64,000 nt of DNA from the NCBI RefSeq assembly GCF_001661075.1, contig NZ_CP014870.1, positions 4,856,501-4,920,500 on the forward strand, in the 5' to 3' direction. The notes below the pieces were generated by a model. It saw only the letters and a program-made list of their open reading frames with translations. It made no database searches and was not told the DNA's origin. This document shows positions 35,351 through 43,999 of the stretch, in pieces (position 1 is the stretch's first letter; the number at the start of each line of letters is the position of its first letter). A program made the translations under genes and the position numbers. Source of the DNA: Pseudomonas silesiensis (GTDB taxonomy: Bacteria > Pseudomonadota > Gammaproteobacteria > Pseudomonadales > Pseudomonadaceae).

Positions 35351-35722
35351 TCAACCAATGCGTTCGAAAATCTTCTCGATTTTTTCTTTCAGCGCTTGGG
35401 CCGTGAAGGGTTTGACCACATAGCCGTTAACACCGGCCTGGGCCGCTTCGATGATCTGCTCGCGCTTGGCTTCAGCGGTCACCATCAGCACCGGCAGGTG
35501 CTTGAGCTTCTCATCGGCGCGCACGTGGCGCAGCAGATCGATGCCGGTCATGCCTGGCATGTTCCAGTCGGTGACCAGAAAGTCGATGCTGCCGCTGTTG
35601 AGCATCGGAATGGCAGTGGTGCCATCATCCGCCTCGACCGTGTTGGTGAACCCAAGGTCACGCAACAGGTTTTTTATGATCCGCCGCATCGTTGAGAAGT
35701 CATCAACGATGAGGATTTTCAT
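35351..35722 (-). CDS. cheY: CheY response regulator
   Basis: A single receiver domain that binds the flagellar switch when phosphorylated. It has 123 residues from [15 protein letters not shown]. Asp52 ([10 protein letters not shown]) is the phospho-acceptor, Thr82 and Lys104 (GYVVKPF) complete the active site. The ATG at 35722 is preferred over an in-frame TTG at 35746. It starts the cheYZAB transcript, 167 bp after fliA. Confidence 0.97.
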   Translation of the reverse strand: MKILIVDDFSTMRRIIKNLLRDLGFTNTVEADDGTTAIPMLNSGSIDFLVTDWNMPGMTGIDLLRHVRADEKLKHLPVLMVTAEAKREQIIEAAQAGVNGYVVKPFTAQALKEKIEKIFERIG

Positions 35723-35889
35723 GTTCTTGTCCAAGTCGACCTCCAAGCAGTCTTAAACGCGCCCAACAGCTGGACGCGCCATTTCAATCAATCCGGCGAT
35801 ACACTCGATGACTGTCTGGAGCACAACAGATCGAGACCGGCGCAGTTCACCACCCCGCCAGTCACGTTCGCAGTGTCCCCACACTGCCT

Positions 35890-36630
35890 TCAGCGCGCTC
35901 GCCACTCCCCCAAACGCGCCCGCAAACGGGCCGCGCACTGGCTATGCAACTGGCTGACCCGGGATTCGCTGACCCCCAGGACCTCGCCGATTTCCTTGAG
36001 ATTCAGCTCTTCGTCGTAGTACAGCGCCAACACCAGTCGCTCACGCTCAGGCAAATTGGCAATCGCATCCGCCAGCGCCGCCTGGAAGCGATCATCTTCC
36101 AGATCCCGTGAAGGCTCCGGATGTGCACTCGCGCCATCCTCGTGCAGCCCTTCGTGTTCGCCGTCCTGCAACAGATCGTCGAAACTGAACAGCCGGCTGC
36201 CCAGGGTGTCGTTCAAAATCCCGTAATAATCGTCGAGACTCAATTGGAGTTCGGCCGCAACTTCGTGATCTTTAGCGTCGCGCCCGGTTTTAGCTTCAAT
36301 CGAGCGAATCGCGTCGCTGACCATGCGGGTATTGCGGTGGACCGAACGTGGCGCCCAGTCCCCCTTGCGCACCTCATCGAGCATCGCGCCGCGGATTCGA
36401 ATGCCCGCGTACGTCTCGAAGCTGGCGCCTTTGCTGGCGTCATATTTGGTCGACACTTCCAGCAGGCCGATCATCCCGGCCTGGATCAGGTCTTCGACCT
36501 GGACACTGGCCGGCAGACGCGCCAGCAAGTGGTAAGCAATGCGTTTGACCAGTGGCGCGTAACGCTCGATCAGCTCGTACTGCGCGTCACGTGCCGACTG
36601 CTTGTAAAAGTTGTAGCCACTGGCTGTCAT
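35890..36630 (-). CDS. fliA: FliA sigma-28 factor
   Basis: The sigma factor for late flagellar and chemotaxis promoters. It has 246 residues. Region 2 (PLVKRIAYHLLARLPASVQVEDLIQAGMIGLLEVSTKYDASKGASFETYAGIRIRGAMLDEVRKGDW), region 3, and region 4 (NLPERERLVLALYYDEELNLKEIGEVLGVSESRVSQL) are intact. The ATG at 36630 overlaps the fleN stop (ATGA). FlgM, its anti-sigma factor, is outside the window. Confidence 0.97.
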   Translation of the reverse strand: MTASGYNFYKQSARDAQYELIERYAPLVKRIAYHLLARLPASVQVEDLIQAGMIGLLEVSTKYDASKGASFETYAGIRIRGAMLDEVRKGDWAPRSVHRNTRMVSDAIRSIEAKTGRDAKDHEVAAELQLSLDDYYGILNDTLGSRLFSFDDLLQDGEHEGLHEDGASAHPEPSRDLEDDRFQAALADAIANLPERERLVLALYYDEELNLKEIGEVLGVSESRVSQLHSQCAARLRARLGEWRAR

Positions 36631-37457
36631 AGCACCGGTCCTGCGGTTTGTTGCACCAGGCGTTCGACGAAAAACTCCAGGTGCCCGCGGGGGTTGGCCG
36701 GCAGCGGCCAGGTATCGACCTTCTGTGCAATCGCCTTGAAAGCCAGCGAGCACTTGGAACGCGGGAAGGCCTCATAGACCGCGCGCTGCTTCTGCACGGC
36801 CTTGCGCACGCTTTCGTCGTACGGCACGGCGCCGACGTATTGCAAGGCGACGTCGAGGAAACGATCGGTGACCTTGGTCAACTTGGCGAACAGGTTGCGA
36901 CCTTCCTGCGGGCTCTGGGCCATGTTGGCCAGGACGCGGAAGCGGTTCATGCCGTAGTCGCGATTGAGCAACTTGATCAGGGCGTAGGCGTCGGTGATCG
37001 AGGTCGGTTCGTCGCAGACCACCAGCAACACTTCCTGGGCGGCGCGAACGAAACTGACGACCGACTCACCAATGCCCGCCGCGGTGTCGATCACCAATAC
37101 GTCGAGGTTATCGCCGATGTCGCTGAAAGCCTGGATCAGGCCGGCATGCTGCGCCGGGCTCAGATGCACCATGCTCTGCGTGCCGGACGCGGCCGGCACG
37201 ATACGAATGCCGCCGGGGCCTTGCAACAAAACGTCGCGCAGCTCGCAGCGGCCTTCGATCACGTCGGCCAGGGTACGTTTGGGTGTCAGTCCCAGCAGGA
37301 CGTCGACGTTCGCCAGCCCCAGATCGGCGTCCAGCAACATGACGCGCCGGCCGAGCTCGGCGAGAGCCAGGGACAAGTTCACTGACACGTTAGTTTTCCC
37401 GACGCCACCTTTGCCGCCGGTCACCGCGATCACCTGTACGGGATGCATGCTGCCCAT
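36627..37457 (-). CDS. fleN: FleN (FlhG) flagellar number regulator
   Basis: A MinD-like ATPase that limits polar flagellum number by antagonising FleQ. It has 276 residues. The deviant Walker A is GGKGGVGKTN (residues 14-23), with LLDADLGLANVDVLLGL and VLVIDTAAGI as further MinD motifs. It lies between flhF and fliA, the standard order, and overlaps fliA by 4 bp. Confidence 0.96.
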   Translation of the reverse strand: MGSMHPVQVIAVTGGKGGVGKTNVSVNLSLALAELGRRVMLLDADLGLANVDVLLGLTPKRTLADVIEGRCELRDVLLQGPGGIRIVPAASGTQSMVHLSPAQHAGLIQAFSDIGDNLDVLVIDTAAGIGESVVSFVRAAQEVLLVVCDEPTSITDAYALIKLLNRDYGMNRFRVLANMAQSPQEGRNLFAKLTKVTDRFLDVALQYVGAVPYDESVRKAVQKQRAVYEAFPRSKCSLAFKAIAQKVDTWPLPANPRGHLEFFVERLVQQTAGPVL

Positions 37458-37573
37458 GTTATTTCTTTACCTTGTCTTGCATAGACGGAGGCCACATTAC
37501 TGGCTGCGCGTTCACAAACGGAACAATGCATGGCAGACCATCGATGTAGGTACAAAAACTATTCATTGCTACC

Positions 37574-38905
37574 TCAGCCGACCTGTTTGGTCGGGCTGTG
37601 ATAAATATCAGCGAACATATCAGCCATGGCTTCTTCGCTGGGTTCTTCCTGCATTTGCACGCTTACTGCACGGCTGACCAGCTGATGACGACGCGGCAGA
37701 TGCAAATCATCCGGAATCCGCGGGCCATCGGTCAGGTAAGCCACTGGTAAATCATGGCTGATGGCCAGGCTCAACACGTCGCCCAGGCTCGCCGTTTCAT
37801 CCAGTTTAGTCAGGATGCAGCCAGCGAGCCCGCAGCGCTTGTAACTATGATAAGCGGCGGTCAGCACCTGCTTCTGGCTGGTAGTGGCCAGGACCAGATA
37901 ATTCTTTGACTTGATGCCACGCCCGGCCAGGCTTTCGAGCTGCATGCGCAGCGCCGGGTCGCTGGCCTGCAGGCCGGCGGTATCGATCAGCACCACACGC
38001 TTGCGCAGCAAGGGGTCGAGCGCCTGCACCAACGATTGCCCCGGGTCGACGTGTGTCACCGGCACATTGAGGATGCGGCCGAGGGTCTTGAGCTGTTCCT
38101 GGGCACCGATCCGGTAGCTGTCCATGCTCACCAGCGCGATATGCTGCGCGCCGTACTTGAGCACGTACCGGGCCGCGAGCTTGGCCAGGGTGGTGGTCTT
38201 GCCCATGCCCGCAGGGCCGACCATGGCAATCACGCCGCCCTCTTCCAAGGGTTCGATGTCTGGTGTATTGATCATCCGCGCCAGGTGCGCCAGCAACATG
38301 CGCCAGGCCTGACGGGGCTCTTCGATGTCGGGAATCATCGCCAGCAAATCCCGGGACAACGGGCCGGAGAGGCCGATGCGTTGCATGCGCCGCCACAGGC
38401 TGGCCTGGGCCGGGCGGCTGCCTTGCAGCTGGTTCCAGGCCAGGGAGCCGAGTTGCACTTCCATCAATTCGCGCAGGCTATTGAGCTCGAAACGCATCGA
38501 GTCGAAGGCCCGCGGGTCGACGCCGCCTGTTGCCACTGCGGCAGGCGCTGGCGCAGGACGCGCAGGTTCGGTGTAGGTCGGCTCGACCAGCGGCTCGGCG
38601 GCGGTCAACGGCAGGCCGGCGAACAGCTGGCGATTGGTCGCCTTGTCGCTCTCGCCTTCGCTACGCAGGCTCAGTTCGGCCTGGGCGGTGACGATCCGCG
38701 ACTGGGTCTTGCGCAACTCGTCTTCAAGCTCCATGTTCGGCACACGCGGCGCCAGCGCCGACAGCTTGTAATCCAGGGCTGCAGTCAGCTCGACACCACC
38801 GGCGATCCGGCGGTTGCCGATGATGGCGGCGTCAGCGCCCAGCTCATCACGAACCAGCTTCATGGCCTGACGCATATCGGCGGCGAAAAAACGCTTAACT
38901 TGCAT
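37574..38905 (-). CDS. flhF: FlhF polar flagellar GTPase
   Basis: An SRP-type GTPase that marks the cell pole for flagellum assembly. It has 443 residues. The N-terminal basic domain begins MQVKRFFAADMRQAMKLVRDELGADAAIIGNRR. The NG domain has the P-loop GPAGMGKTTTLAKLAARY, DSYRIGAQEQLK, IDTAG and the LTKLDETASLG specificity loop. It lies 11 bp after flhA and 116 bp before fleN. Confidence 0.96.
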   Translation of the reverse strand: MQVKRFFAADMRQAMKLVRDELGADAAIIGNRRIAGGVELTAALDYKLSALAPRVPNMELEDELRKTQSRIVTAQAELSLRSEGESDKATNRQLFAGLPLTAAEPLVEPTYTEPARPAPAPAAVATGGVDPRAFDSMRFELNSLRELMEVQLGSLAWNQLQGSRPAQASLWRRMQRIGLSGPLSRDLLAMIPDIEEPRQAWRMLLAHLARMINTPDIEPLEEGGVIAMVGPAGMGKTTTLAKLAARYVLKYGAQHIALVSMDSYRIGAQEQLKTLGRILNVPVTHVDPGQSLVQALDPLLRKRVVLIDTAGLQASDPALRMQLESLAGRGIKSKNYLVLATTSQKQVLTAAYHSYKRCGLAGCILTKLDETASLGDVLSLAISHDLPVAYLTDGPRIPDDLHLPRRHQLVSRAVSVQMQEEPSEEAMADMFADIYHSPTKQVG

Positions 38906-38916
38906 GAACCATTACC

Positions 38917-41046
38917 TCAGCCGTTGGGCCCTACTGTCGCAACGATGGTCACTTGCTTGTTGTCAGGGATTTCCTGGTACGCCAACACATGCAAACCCGG
39001 GACCGCGAGTCGGCCAAACCGCGACAGCATCGCGCGAATCGGACCGGCTACCAGCAGAATCACCGGTTGACCTTGCATTTCCTGGCGCTGAGCCGCCTCG
39101 ATCAACGAGCGCTGCAGCTTTTCAGCCATGCTTGGCTCCAGCAGAACGCCCTCTTCCGAGCCTTGTCCCGCCTTCTGCAGACTATTGAGCAATATCTGTT
39201 CCAACCTTGGCTCCAGCGTGATCACTGGCAGCTCGGAGTCAGTGCCTACAATGCTTTGGACGATTGCGCGGGAGACGCCGACGCGTACGGCGGCCACCAG
39301 CGCGGCGGTATCTTGACTCTTGGCCGCATTGTTCGCGATGGCCTCGGCAATGCTGCGAATGTCCCGCACCGGTACCTGTTCGGCCAGCAACGCCTGCAAC
39401 ACCTTGAGCAGCTGTGACAGCGAGACCACGCCCGGCACCAGCTCTTCAGCCAGTTTTGGCGAGCTTTTAGCCAGCAATTGCATGAGTTGCTGCACTTCTT
39501 CGTGGCCGATCAGCTCACTGGAGTGCTTGTACAGAATCTGGTTCAAATGGGTTGCCACCACGGTACTGGCATCGACCACGGTATAACCGAGGGACTGCGC
39601 CTGGGCCCGCTGACTGACTTCGATCCAGACCGCTTCCAGGCCGAAAGCCGGATCTTTGGCGTTTATGCCGTTCAACGTACCGTAGACCTGCCCCGGGTTG
39701 ATCGCCAGCTCCCGGTCCGGGTAAATCTCCGCTTCGGCCAGGATCACCCCCATCAGGGTCAGGCGATAGGCGCTCGGCGCCAGGTCGAGGTTGTCACGGA
39801 TATGCACGGTCGGCATCAGGAAGCCCAGGTCCTGGGACAGTTTCTTGCGCACGCCCTTGATCCGCGCCAGCAACTGCCCACCCTGGTTGCGATCCACCAG
39901 CGGAATCAGGCGGTAGCCGACTTCCAGGCCGATCATGTCGATCGGGGTGACGTCGTCCCAGCCCAGCTCCTTGGTTTCCTGGGCCCGGGCCGGCGACGGC
40001 AGCAGCTCCTGCTGACGCTGCACCTCCTGCAGGGCCTGAACCTTGACGTTGTTCTGCTTCTTCCAGAACAGGTACGCGCCGCCGCCAGCCAGGGCCGCCA
40101 TGCTGAGAAAAGAGAAGTGCGGCATGCCCGGCACCAGGCCCATCACCGCCATCAAACCGGCCGCGACCGCCAAGGCTTTCGGCGAGGCGAACATCTGGCG
40201 ATTGATCTGTTTGCCCATGTCTTCGGAACCGGAAGCACGGGTCACCATGATCGCGGCAGCTGTCGATAACAACAGTGATGGCAATTGCGCCACCAAACCG
40301 TCACCGATGGTCAACAGCGCGTACACCTTGCCGGCGTCGCCGAAGGTCATGCCATGCTGGAAGATCCCGACCGCCATGCCACCGATCAGGTTGATGAACA
40401 GAATCAGCAGACCGGCAATGGCGTCACCGCGCACGAACTTGCTGGCACCGTCCATGGAACCGTAGAACTCGGCCTCCTGGGCGACTTCGGAGCGTCGGGC
40501 CTTAGCCTGGTTCTGGTCGATCAAACCGGCGTTCAGGTCGGCGTCGATCGCCATTTGCTTGCCGGGCATGGCATCGAGGGTGAAACGCGCGCTCACCTCG
40601 GAAATCCGCCCGGCACCCTTGGTCACCACCACGAAGTTGATGATCATCAAAATGGCGAAGACCACGATACCGACCACGTAGTTACCGCCGATCACCACCT
40701 CGCCGAAGGCCTGGATCACCTTGCCGGCGGCGGCATGACCGTCCTGGCCGTGGAGCATCACCACCCGTGTGGAGGCCACGTTCAACGCCAGCCGCAACAG
40801 CGTCGCCACCAGCAGGATGGTCGGGAACACCGCGAAATCCAGTGGGCGCAAGGCGTAGACGCAGACCAGCAGAACCACGATCGACAGCGCAATGTTAAAC
40901 GTGAAAAACACGTCCAGCAGGAACGGCGGCATCGGCAACATCATCATCGCCAGCATGACCAGCAACAACAACGGCACGCCCAGATTGCCCCGACTTAAAT
41001 CGGCAACGTTGGTGCGAGCAGTGTTGAGTAGCTGAGAGCGATCCAC
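38917..41046 (-). CDS. flhA: FlhA flagellar export gate protein
   Basis: The main export-gate component: about eight membrane helices (residues 20-310) and a large cytoplasmic C-terminal ring domain. It has 709 residues if begun at the GTG 41046 (VDRSQLLNTARTN), the family N-terminus. An in-frame ATG at 41127 would lie inside the sigma-54 promoter and was rejected. The FHIPEP-type loop (TKGAGRISEVSARFTLDAMPGKQMAIDADLNAG) is intact. It heads the flhA-flhF transcript. Confidence 0.96.
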   Translation of the reverse strand: MDRSQLLNTARTNVADLSRGNLGVPLLLLVMLAMMMLPMPPFLLDVFFTFNIALSIVVLLVCVYALRPLDFAVFPTILLVATLLRLALNVASTRVVMLHGQDGHAAAGKVIQAFGEVVIGGNYVVGIVVFAILMIINFVVVTKGAGRISEVSARFTLDAMPGKQMAIDADLNAGLIDQNQAKARRSEVAQEAEFYGSMDGASKFVRGDAIAGLLILFINLIGGMAVGIFQHGMTFGDAGKVYALLTIGDGLVAQLPSLLLSTAAAIMVTRASGSEDMGKQINRQMFASPKALAVAAGLMAVMGLVPGMPHFSFLSMAALAGGGAYLFWKKQNNVKVQALQEVQRQQELLPSPARAQETKELGWDDVTPIDMIGLEVGYRLIPLVDRNQGGQLLARIKGVRKKLSQDLGFLMPTVHIRDNLDLAPSAYRLTLMGVILAEAEIYPDRELAINPGQVYGTLNGINAKDPAFGLEAVWIEVSQRAQAQSLGYTVVDASTVVATHLNQILYKHSSELIGHEEVQQLMQLLAKSSPKLAEELVPGVVSLSQLLKVLQALLAEQVPVRDIRSIAEAIANNAAKSQDTAALVAAVRVGVSRAIVQSIVGTDSELPVITLEPRLEQILLNSLQKAGQGSEEGVLLEPSMAEKLQRSLIEAAQRQEMQGQPVILLVAGPIRAMLSRFGRLAVPGLHVLAYQEIPDNKQVTIVATVGPNG

Positions 41047-41110
41047 CGGTTTTTTTCCCCGTGCCTTTGAAGCAAACTTTTGACGCCGGGTGCCGGCGTA
41101 GAGGGGGTAC

Positions 41111-41127
41111 TGCAAGAAGCCTTCCAA
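41111..41127 (-). promoter_or_regulatory. Sigma-54 promoter of flhA
   Basis: The minus strand reads TTGGAAGGCTTCTTGCA: GG and GC are exactly 10 bases apart, with a good -12 box (TTGCA). The distance to the flhA GTG is about 65 bp. This matches sigma-54/FleQ control of flhA known in Pseudomonas aeruginosa. Confidence 0.8.
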
Positions 41128-41179
41128 CTTTTGCGGGGTTTTAAGGTACGGATGTTTTAACGGGAGTTTGTGGCGACAG

Positions 41180-41360
41180 GAGGGGCGCTTTCGCCGGCAA
41201 GCCGGTCTCGCTCCCGCGGTGTGTCAGTGAACATCTCTATTGGATGGGATGGCCTCATCGCGAGCAAGCTCGCTCCCACAAGGTTCTGTGCCGAACGGTG
41301 ATTTTTCAGTCATCCCCGATCCTGTGGGAGCCGGGCTTGCCCGCGATGAGGCCGGTACTG
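41180..41360. repeat. REP cluster upstream of the RHS island
   Basis: Three REPs lie here: one degenerate near 41190-41215 (CGCCGGCAAGCCGGTCTCGC), one at about 41256-41281 (CGCGAGCAAGCTCGCTCCCA), and one inverted at about 41321-41345 (GTGGGAGCCGGGCTTGCCCG). A related stretch occurs again after the first RHS gene. Confidence 0.8.
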
Positions 41361-41421
41361 CCAGCGATACCTCAGAGAATGTGCGCCGCTAGCCAGCAAT
41401 TCGAATGAGCAAACCCAACGT

Positions 41422-41505
41422 ACCTATCAGTTCTGCTAGTACCCAACCCTAGCCAAACCGCCAATACTGAGCTCCCGCACTTCGGACCTTCGGAGCCCCC
41501 CCTCC
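41422..41505 (+). promoter_or_regulatory. Conserved leader of RHS cassette 1
   Basis: An 84-bp stretch beginning ACCTATCAGTTCTGCTAGTA and ending with a GGAG ribosome site before the ATG. It recurs, nearly unchanged, before the two other RHS genes (43916-43999 and 45957-46039). Conservation outside the coding region suggests a promoter/leader or a recombination border. Confidence 0.55.
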
Positions 41506-42501
41506 ATGACATCGCCGCGCGAAACCGTGCTTTGCCAATACCACTACGACCCTCTTGATCGACTCATCAGTCATACATTGACAGATACCCTCGAGCGCCA
41601 GCGCTTTTACTGCAAAAGCAGGCTGGCGACCGAGATGCAGGGGGTGATGCGTTATTCGATCGTTCAGCATGGCGAGCAGCTGTTGGCGCAACAGCGAAGT
41701 GAGGGTGATGCACCCGAGACCACGTTGCTGTCCACCGATCAGCAGCGTTCGGTGTTGCAGACGCGCAAGGCCAAGCATCCCCCGCAGCCCATTGCCTATT
41801 CACCTTATGGTTACCGCCCTGTTGAAGGCGGGTTACCAAGCTTGCTCGGCTTTAACGGCGAACGGCCGGATCCGGTGACCGGATGTTATTTATTGGGCAA
41901 TGGATATCGGGCGTTTAATCCAGCTTTGATGCGGTTTAATAGTCCGGACGGTTTGAGTCCGTTTGGGAAGGGTGGATTGAACCCTTATGCATACTGCTCT
42001 GGAGATCCAATGAATTTCACAGACGCAAGCGGCCAGTCCCGTTGGAAATTATTAAGCTGGATCAGAAAAAAATTCTCGAAAACAACAACAAACGGCAACA
42101 CTTCAAAGCACGCTAATAAATTCGCTAAGCCTCTGTCAGAACAACATGAATTTTTTGGTTATCATGGTTCTACTAGTGAACATGTCGCAAGTCTCGAAAA
42201 CGGACTGGATCCCAGCTTCATAGGCTCCAACCGAGGTACGGGCCACGGGCTTGGGTTTTATGTAACTAAAAACCGGGAAACTGCCCAAGCTGTGGCTAAA
42301 GAAGCGACAAGGAACAAAAATGATGTCACACCCGTAATCTTTGATGTGTATTTGAAGCGTTCCACATCCAGTAACTGGGTAGACGGGATAAAAGAAGCCG
42401 GTGACAAGGAGCATTTCGTCATCAGCACCACTCGCTATGAAGATGTGGTGCTAAAAGCTAGCGATATTAGATCTGGCTCACAAAACCCAAATCAACAATA
42501 G
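41506..42501 (+). CDS. Short RHS-core protein 1, putative ADP-ribosyltransferase C-terminus
   Basis: A 331-residue polymorphic-toxin-like protein. Residues 1-176 are the end of an RHS core: a YD repeat (YHYDPLDRL), IAYSPYGYRPVEGG, LLGFNGERPDPVTGCYLLGNGYRAFNPALMRF, and GGLNPYAYCSGDPMNFTDASG. The large cocoon-forming RHS region and any secretion domain are absent. The C-terminal domain (about 215-331) contains FFGYHGS, GTGHGLGFYVT and later acidic residues, a pattern like the H-Y-E class of ADP-ribosyltransferases; this is inference from motifs. GGAG precedes the ATG. No immunity gene follows. Confidence 0.75.
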   Translation: MTSPRETVLCQYHYDPLDRLISHTLTDTLERQRFYCKSRLATEMQGVMRYSIVQHGEQLLAQQRSEGDAPETTLLSTDQQRSVLQTRKAKHPPQPIAYSPYGYRPVEGGLPSLLGFNGERPDPVTGCYLLGNGYRAFNPALMRFNSPDGLSPFGKGGLNPYAYCSGDPMNFTDASGQSRWKLLSWIRKKFSKTTTNGNTSKHANKFAKPLSEQHEFFGYHGSTSEHVASLENGLDPSFIGSNRGTGHGLGFYVTKNRETAQAVAKEATRNKNDVTPVIFDVYLKRSTSSNWVDGIKEAGDKEHFVISTTRYEDVVLKASDIRSGSQNPNQQ

Positions 42502-42548
42502 AACACCGATTCCAATATAGAGGGGCTTATTCGAGAATTGGCGGTGTC

Positions 42549-42632
42549 ATGGCCGGCCTCTTCGCGGGCAAGCCCGCTCCACAGGGCTCTGGGTCGACCG
42601 GTGATTTTGCGGTAGTCCTGATCCTATGGAGG
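42549..42632. repeat. REP-containing repeat downstream of RHS1
   Basis: This stretch (CTCTTCGCGGGCAAGCCCGC, then ACCGGTGATTTTGCGGTAGT) resembles 41249-41337 in the same orientation (CTCATCGCGAGCAAGCTCGC, then AACGGTGATTTTTCAGTCAT). RHS gene 1 therefore lies between diverged direct repeats of about 85 bp. Confidence 0.6.
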
Positions 42633-42685
42633 CCGACAGAATCTTGATTGATGCAGGAAAAAGCAGGAAAAAGAGGAAAAAGGGA

Positions 42686-42975
42686 GGAAAAAGGGGACAG
42701 ATTTATTTCTCAGCTACGAAATCGACAAATTTATTAACAACAAACAAGAACCGTGTATTTCGCTCCCGCTAAGCTATCCGTATCACTGCAAGGACGTAGG
42801 AAACAGCATGCCCAGAGTAGGACGCGTTGTACTGCCCAACTACCCCCACCATGTCGTACAGCGAGGCCACAATCGGCAGGTTGTTTTCGCTGATGCAGCT
42901 GATTTTGGAAAAAGGGGACAGATTTATTTCTCAGCTCATCTATGTTCGGAAAAAGGGGACAGATTTATTTCTCAG
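42686..42975 (+). repeat. Transposase-end motifs, three direct copies
   Basis: The motif GGAAAAAGGGGACAGATTT (continuing ATTTCTCAG) occurs at 42686, 42907 and 42948. The first and third precede the same 95-bp 5' region of the REP-associated transposase gene. A run of loosely repeated GGAAAAA units (42655-42690) leads into the first. Inverted copies follow the intact gene at 43806 and 43829. Confidence 0.85.
42808..42907 (+). pseudogene. Truncated REP-associated transposase, copy A
   Basis: The first 33 codons (MPRVGRVVLPNYPHHVVQRG...) of the transposase encoded intact at 43070. It breaks off within GCTGATTTT, where a new GGAAAAAGGGGACAG motif begins. It lacks both the HUH motif and the catalytic tyrosine. 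Confidence 0.88.
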
Positions 42976-43069
42976 CTACGAAATCGACAAATTTATTAAC
43001 AACAAACAAGAACGGTGTATTTCGCTCCCGCTAAGCTATCCGTATCACTGCAAGGACGTAGGAAACAGC

Positions 43070-43774
43070 ATGCCCAGAATAGGACGCGTTGTACTGCCCA
43101 ACTACCCCCACCATGTCGTACAGCGAGGCCACAATCGGCAGGTTGTTTTCGCTGACGCAGCTGATTTTGAGTATTACCTCTCGGACCTGCGCGAGCTGAA
43201 GCAGGCTTTTGGTGTACGCATTTATGCCTATTGCCTGATGACCAATCATGTTCATCTTTTGCTTGCACCTGGTGACACCGCATCAAGCCTGGGACAATTG
43301 ATGAAAGCCCTCGCAGCTCGCATGACTCGCTATCGAAATAAGCTGGAAGGACGTTCCGGCACGCTATGGGAGAGCCGTTACAAATCCAGCGTTGTTCAAT
43401 CTGACACCTACCTTCTGGCGTGCAGCCGATACATTGAGCTGAATCCCGTGAGGGCCAATCTCGTTTCCCGAGCAGAATGTTATCCTTGGTCCAGCTACCA
43501 CCTTCGCGTGGTAGAACCGGCAGCAAATAACTGGCTGGATATCGATCCCTGCTTTAAAGCGCTTGGCGAAACTGAGCTTGCTCGCCGTAATCGCTATACA
43601 GAATTTGTTGAGCAGGTCGCCCCGAGGGGTGAGCTGGAGCTAATAAGAGAAGCCCTTCAACGAGGGCAATTGACAGGGTCCTCCCGCTTTGTGAAAGAAA
43701 TAGAAAACATCACAGGGCTTCGAATAATAGCTCGAGGGCAAGGCAGGCCTGCAAAAAAGCAGGACGAAAATTAA
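43070..43774 (+). CDS. REP-associated tyrosine transposase (RAYT, Y1/HUH)
   Basis: A single-domain transposase of the IS200-like Y1 class. It has 234 residues. The HUH motif is His60-Val-His62 (MTNHVHLLL). The candidate catalytic Tyr121 is in RYIELNPVRANLV, the family position. PHHVVQRGHNRQVVF and TLWESRYKSSVV are other family hallmarks. It is flanked by GGAAAAAGGGGACAGATTT upstream and by two inverted copies downstream, plausible element ends. It looks intact and may have produced the truncated copies on either side. Confidence 0.92.
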   Translation: MPRIGRVVLPNYPHHVVQRGHNRQVVFADAADFEYYLSDLRELKQAFGVRIYAYCLMTNHVHLLLAPGDTASSLGQLMKALAARMTRYRNKLEGRSGTLWESRYKSSVVQSDTYLLACSRYIELNPVRANLVSRAECYPWSSYHLRVVEPAANNWLDIDPCFKALGETELARRNRYTEFVEQVAPRGELELIREALQRGQLTGSSRFVKEIENITGLRIIARGQGRPAKKQDEN

Positions 43775-43805
43775 CGAGACCTTGAAAGTCCGCTTTTTAT
43801 TTCGC

Positions 43806-43915
43806 AAATAAATCTGTCCCCTTTTCTCAAATAAATCTGTCCCCTTTTCTCGTCGTCCCCTTTTCTCGTCCTTTTCTCGTCCCCTTTTCCCCCTTTTCCC
43901 CCTTTTCTCTTCCGA
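43806..43915. repeat. Inverted transposase-end motifs and pyrimidine-rich tract
   Basis: Two inverted end motifs (AAATAAATCTGTCCCCTTTT at 43806 and 43829) are followed by a tract built of CCCCTTTTCTCGT and CCCCCTTTT units up to 43912. The tract looks like successive slippage or partial copies of the motif end. The leader of RHS gene 2 begins directly after it. Confidence 0.8.
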
Positions 43916-43999
43916 ACCTATCAGTTCTGCTAGTACCCAACCCTAGCCAAACCGCCAATACTGAGCTCCCGCACTTCGGACCTTCGGAGCCCCCCCTCC
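43916..43999 (+). promoter_or_regulatory. Conserved leader of RHS cassette 2
   Basis: Essentially identical to 41422-41505. Homology with the other leaders begins at ACCTATCAGTT, immediately after the pyrimidine tract, marking the border between transposon DNA and RHS cassette. Confidence 0.55.

Noticed and set aside
35723..35889. Sigma-28 promoter between fliA and cheY
   Set aside because: Only a weak GCCGGATT-like -10 was found and no matching TAAAG -35 at the right distance, so I do not claim it.
38917..41127. FlhA starting at the ATG 41127
   Set aside because: That codon lies in the sigma-54 promoter, and the extra 27 residues are not FlhA-like; the GTG at 41046 matches the family.
42827..43774. 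A 315-residue transposase reading through from copy A into copy B
   Set aside because: The upstream part is an off-frame read through the truncated copy and end motifs; the real gene starts at 43070.
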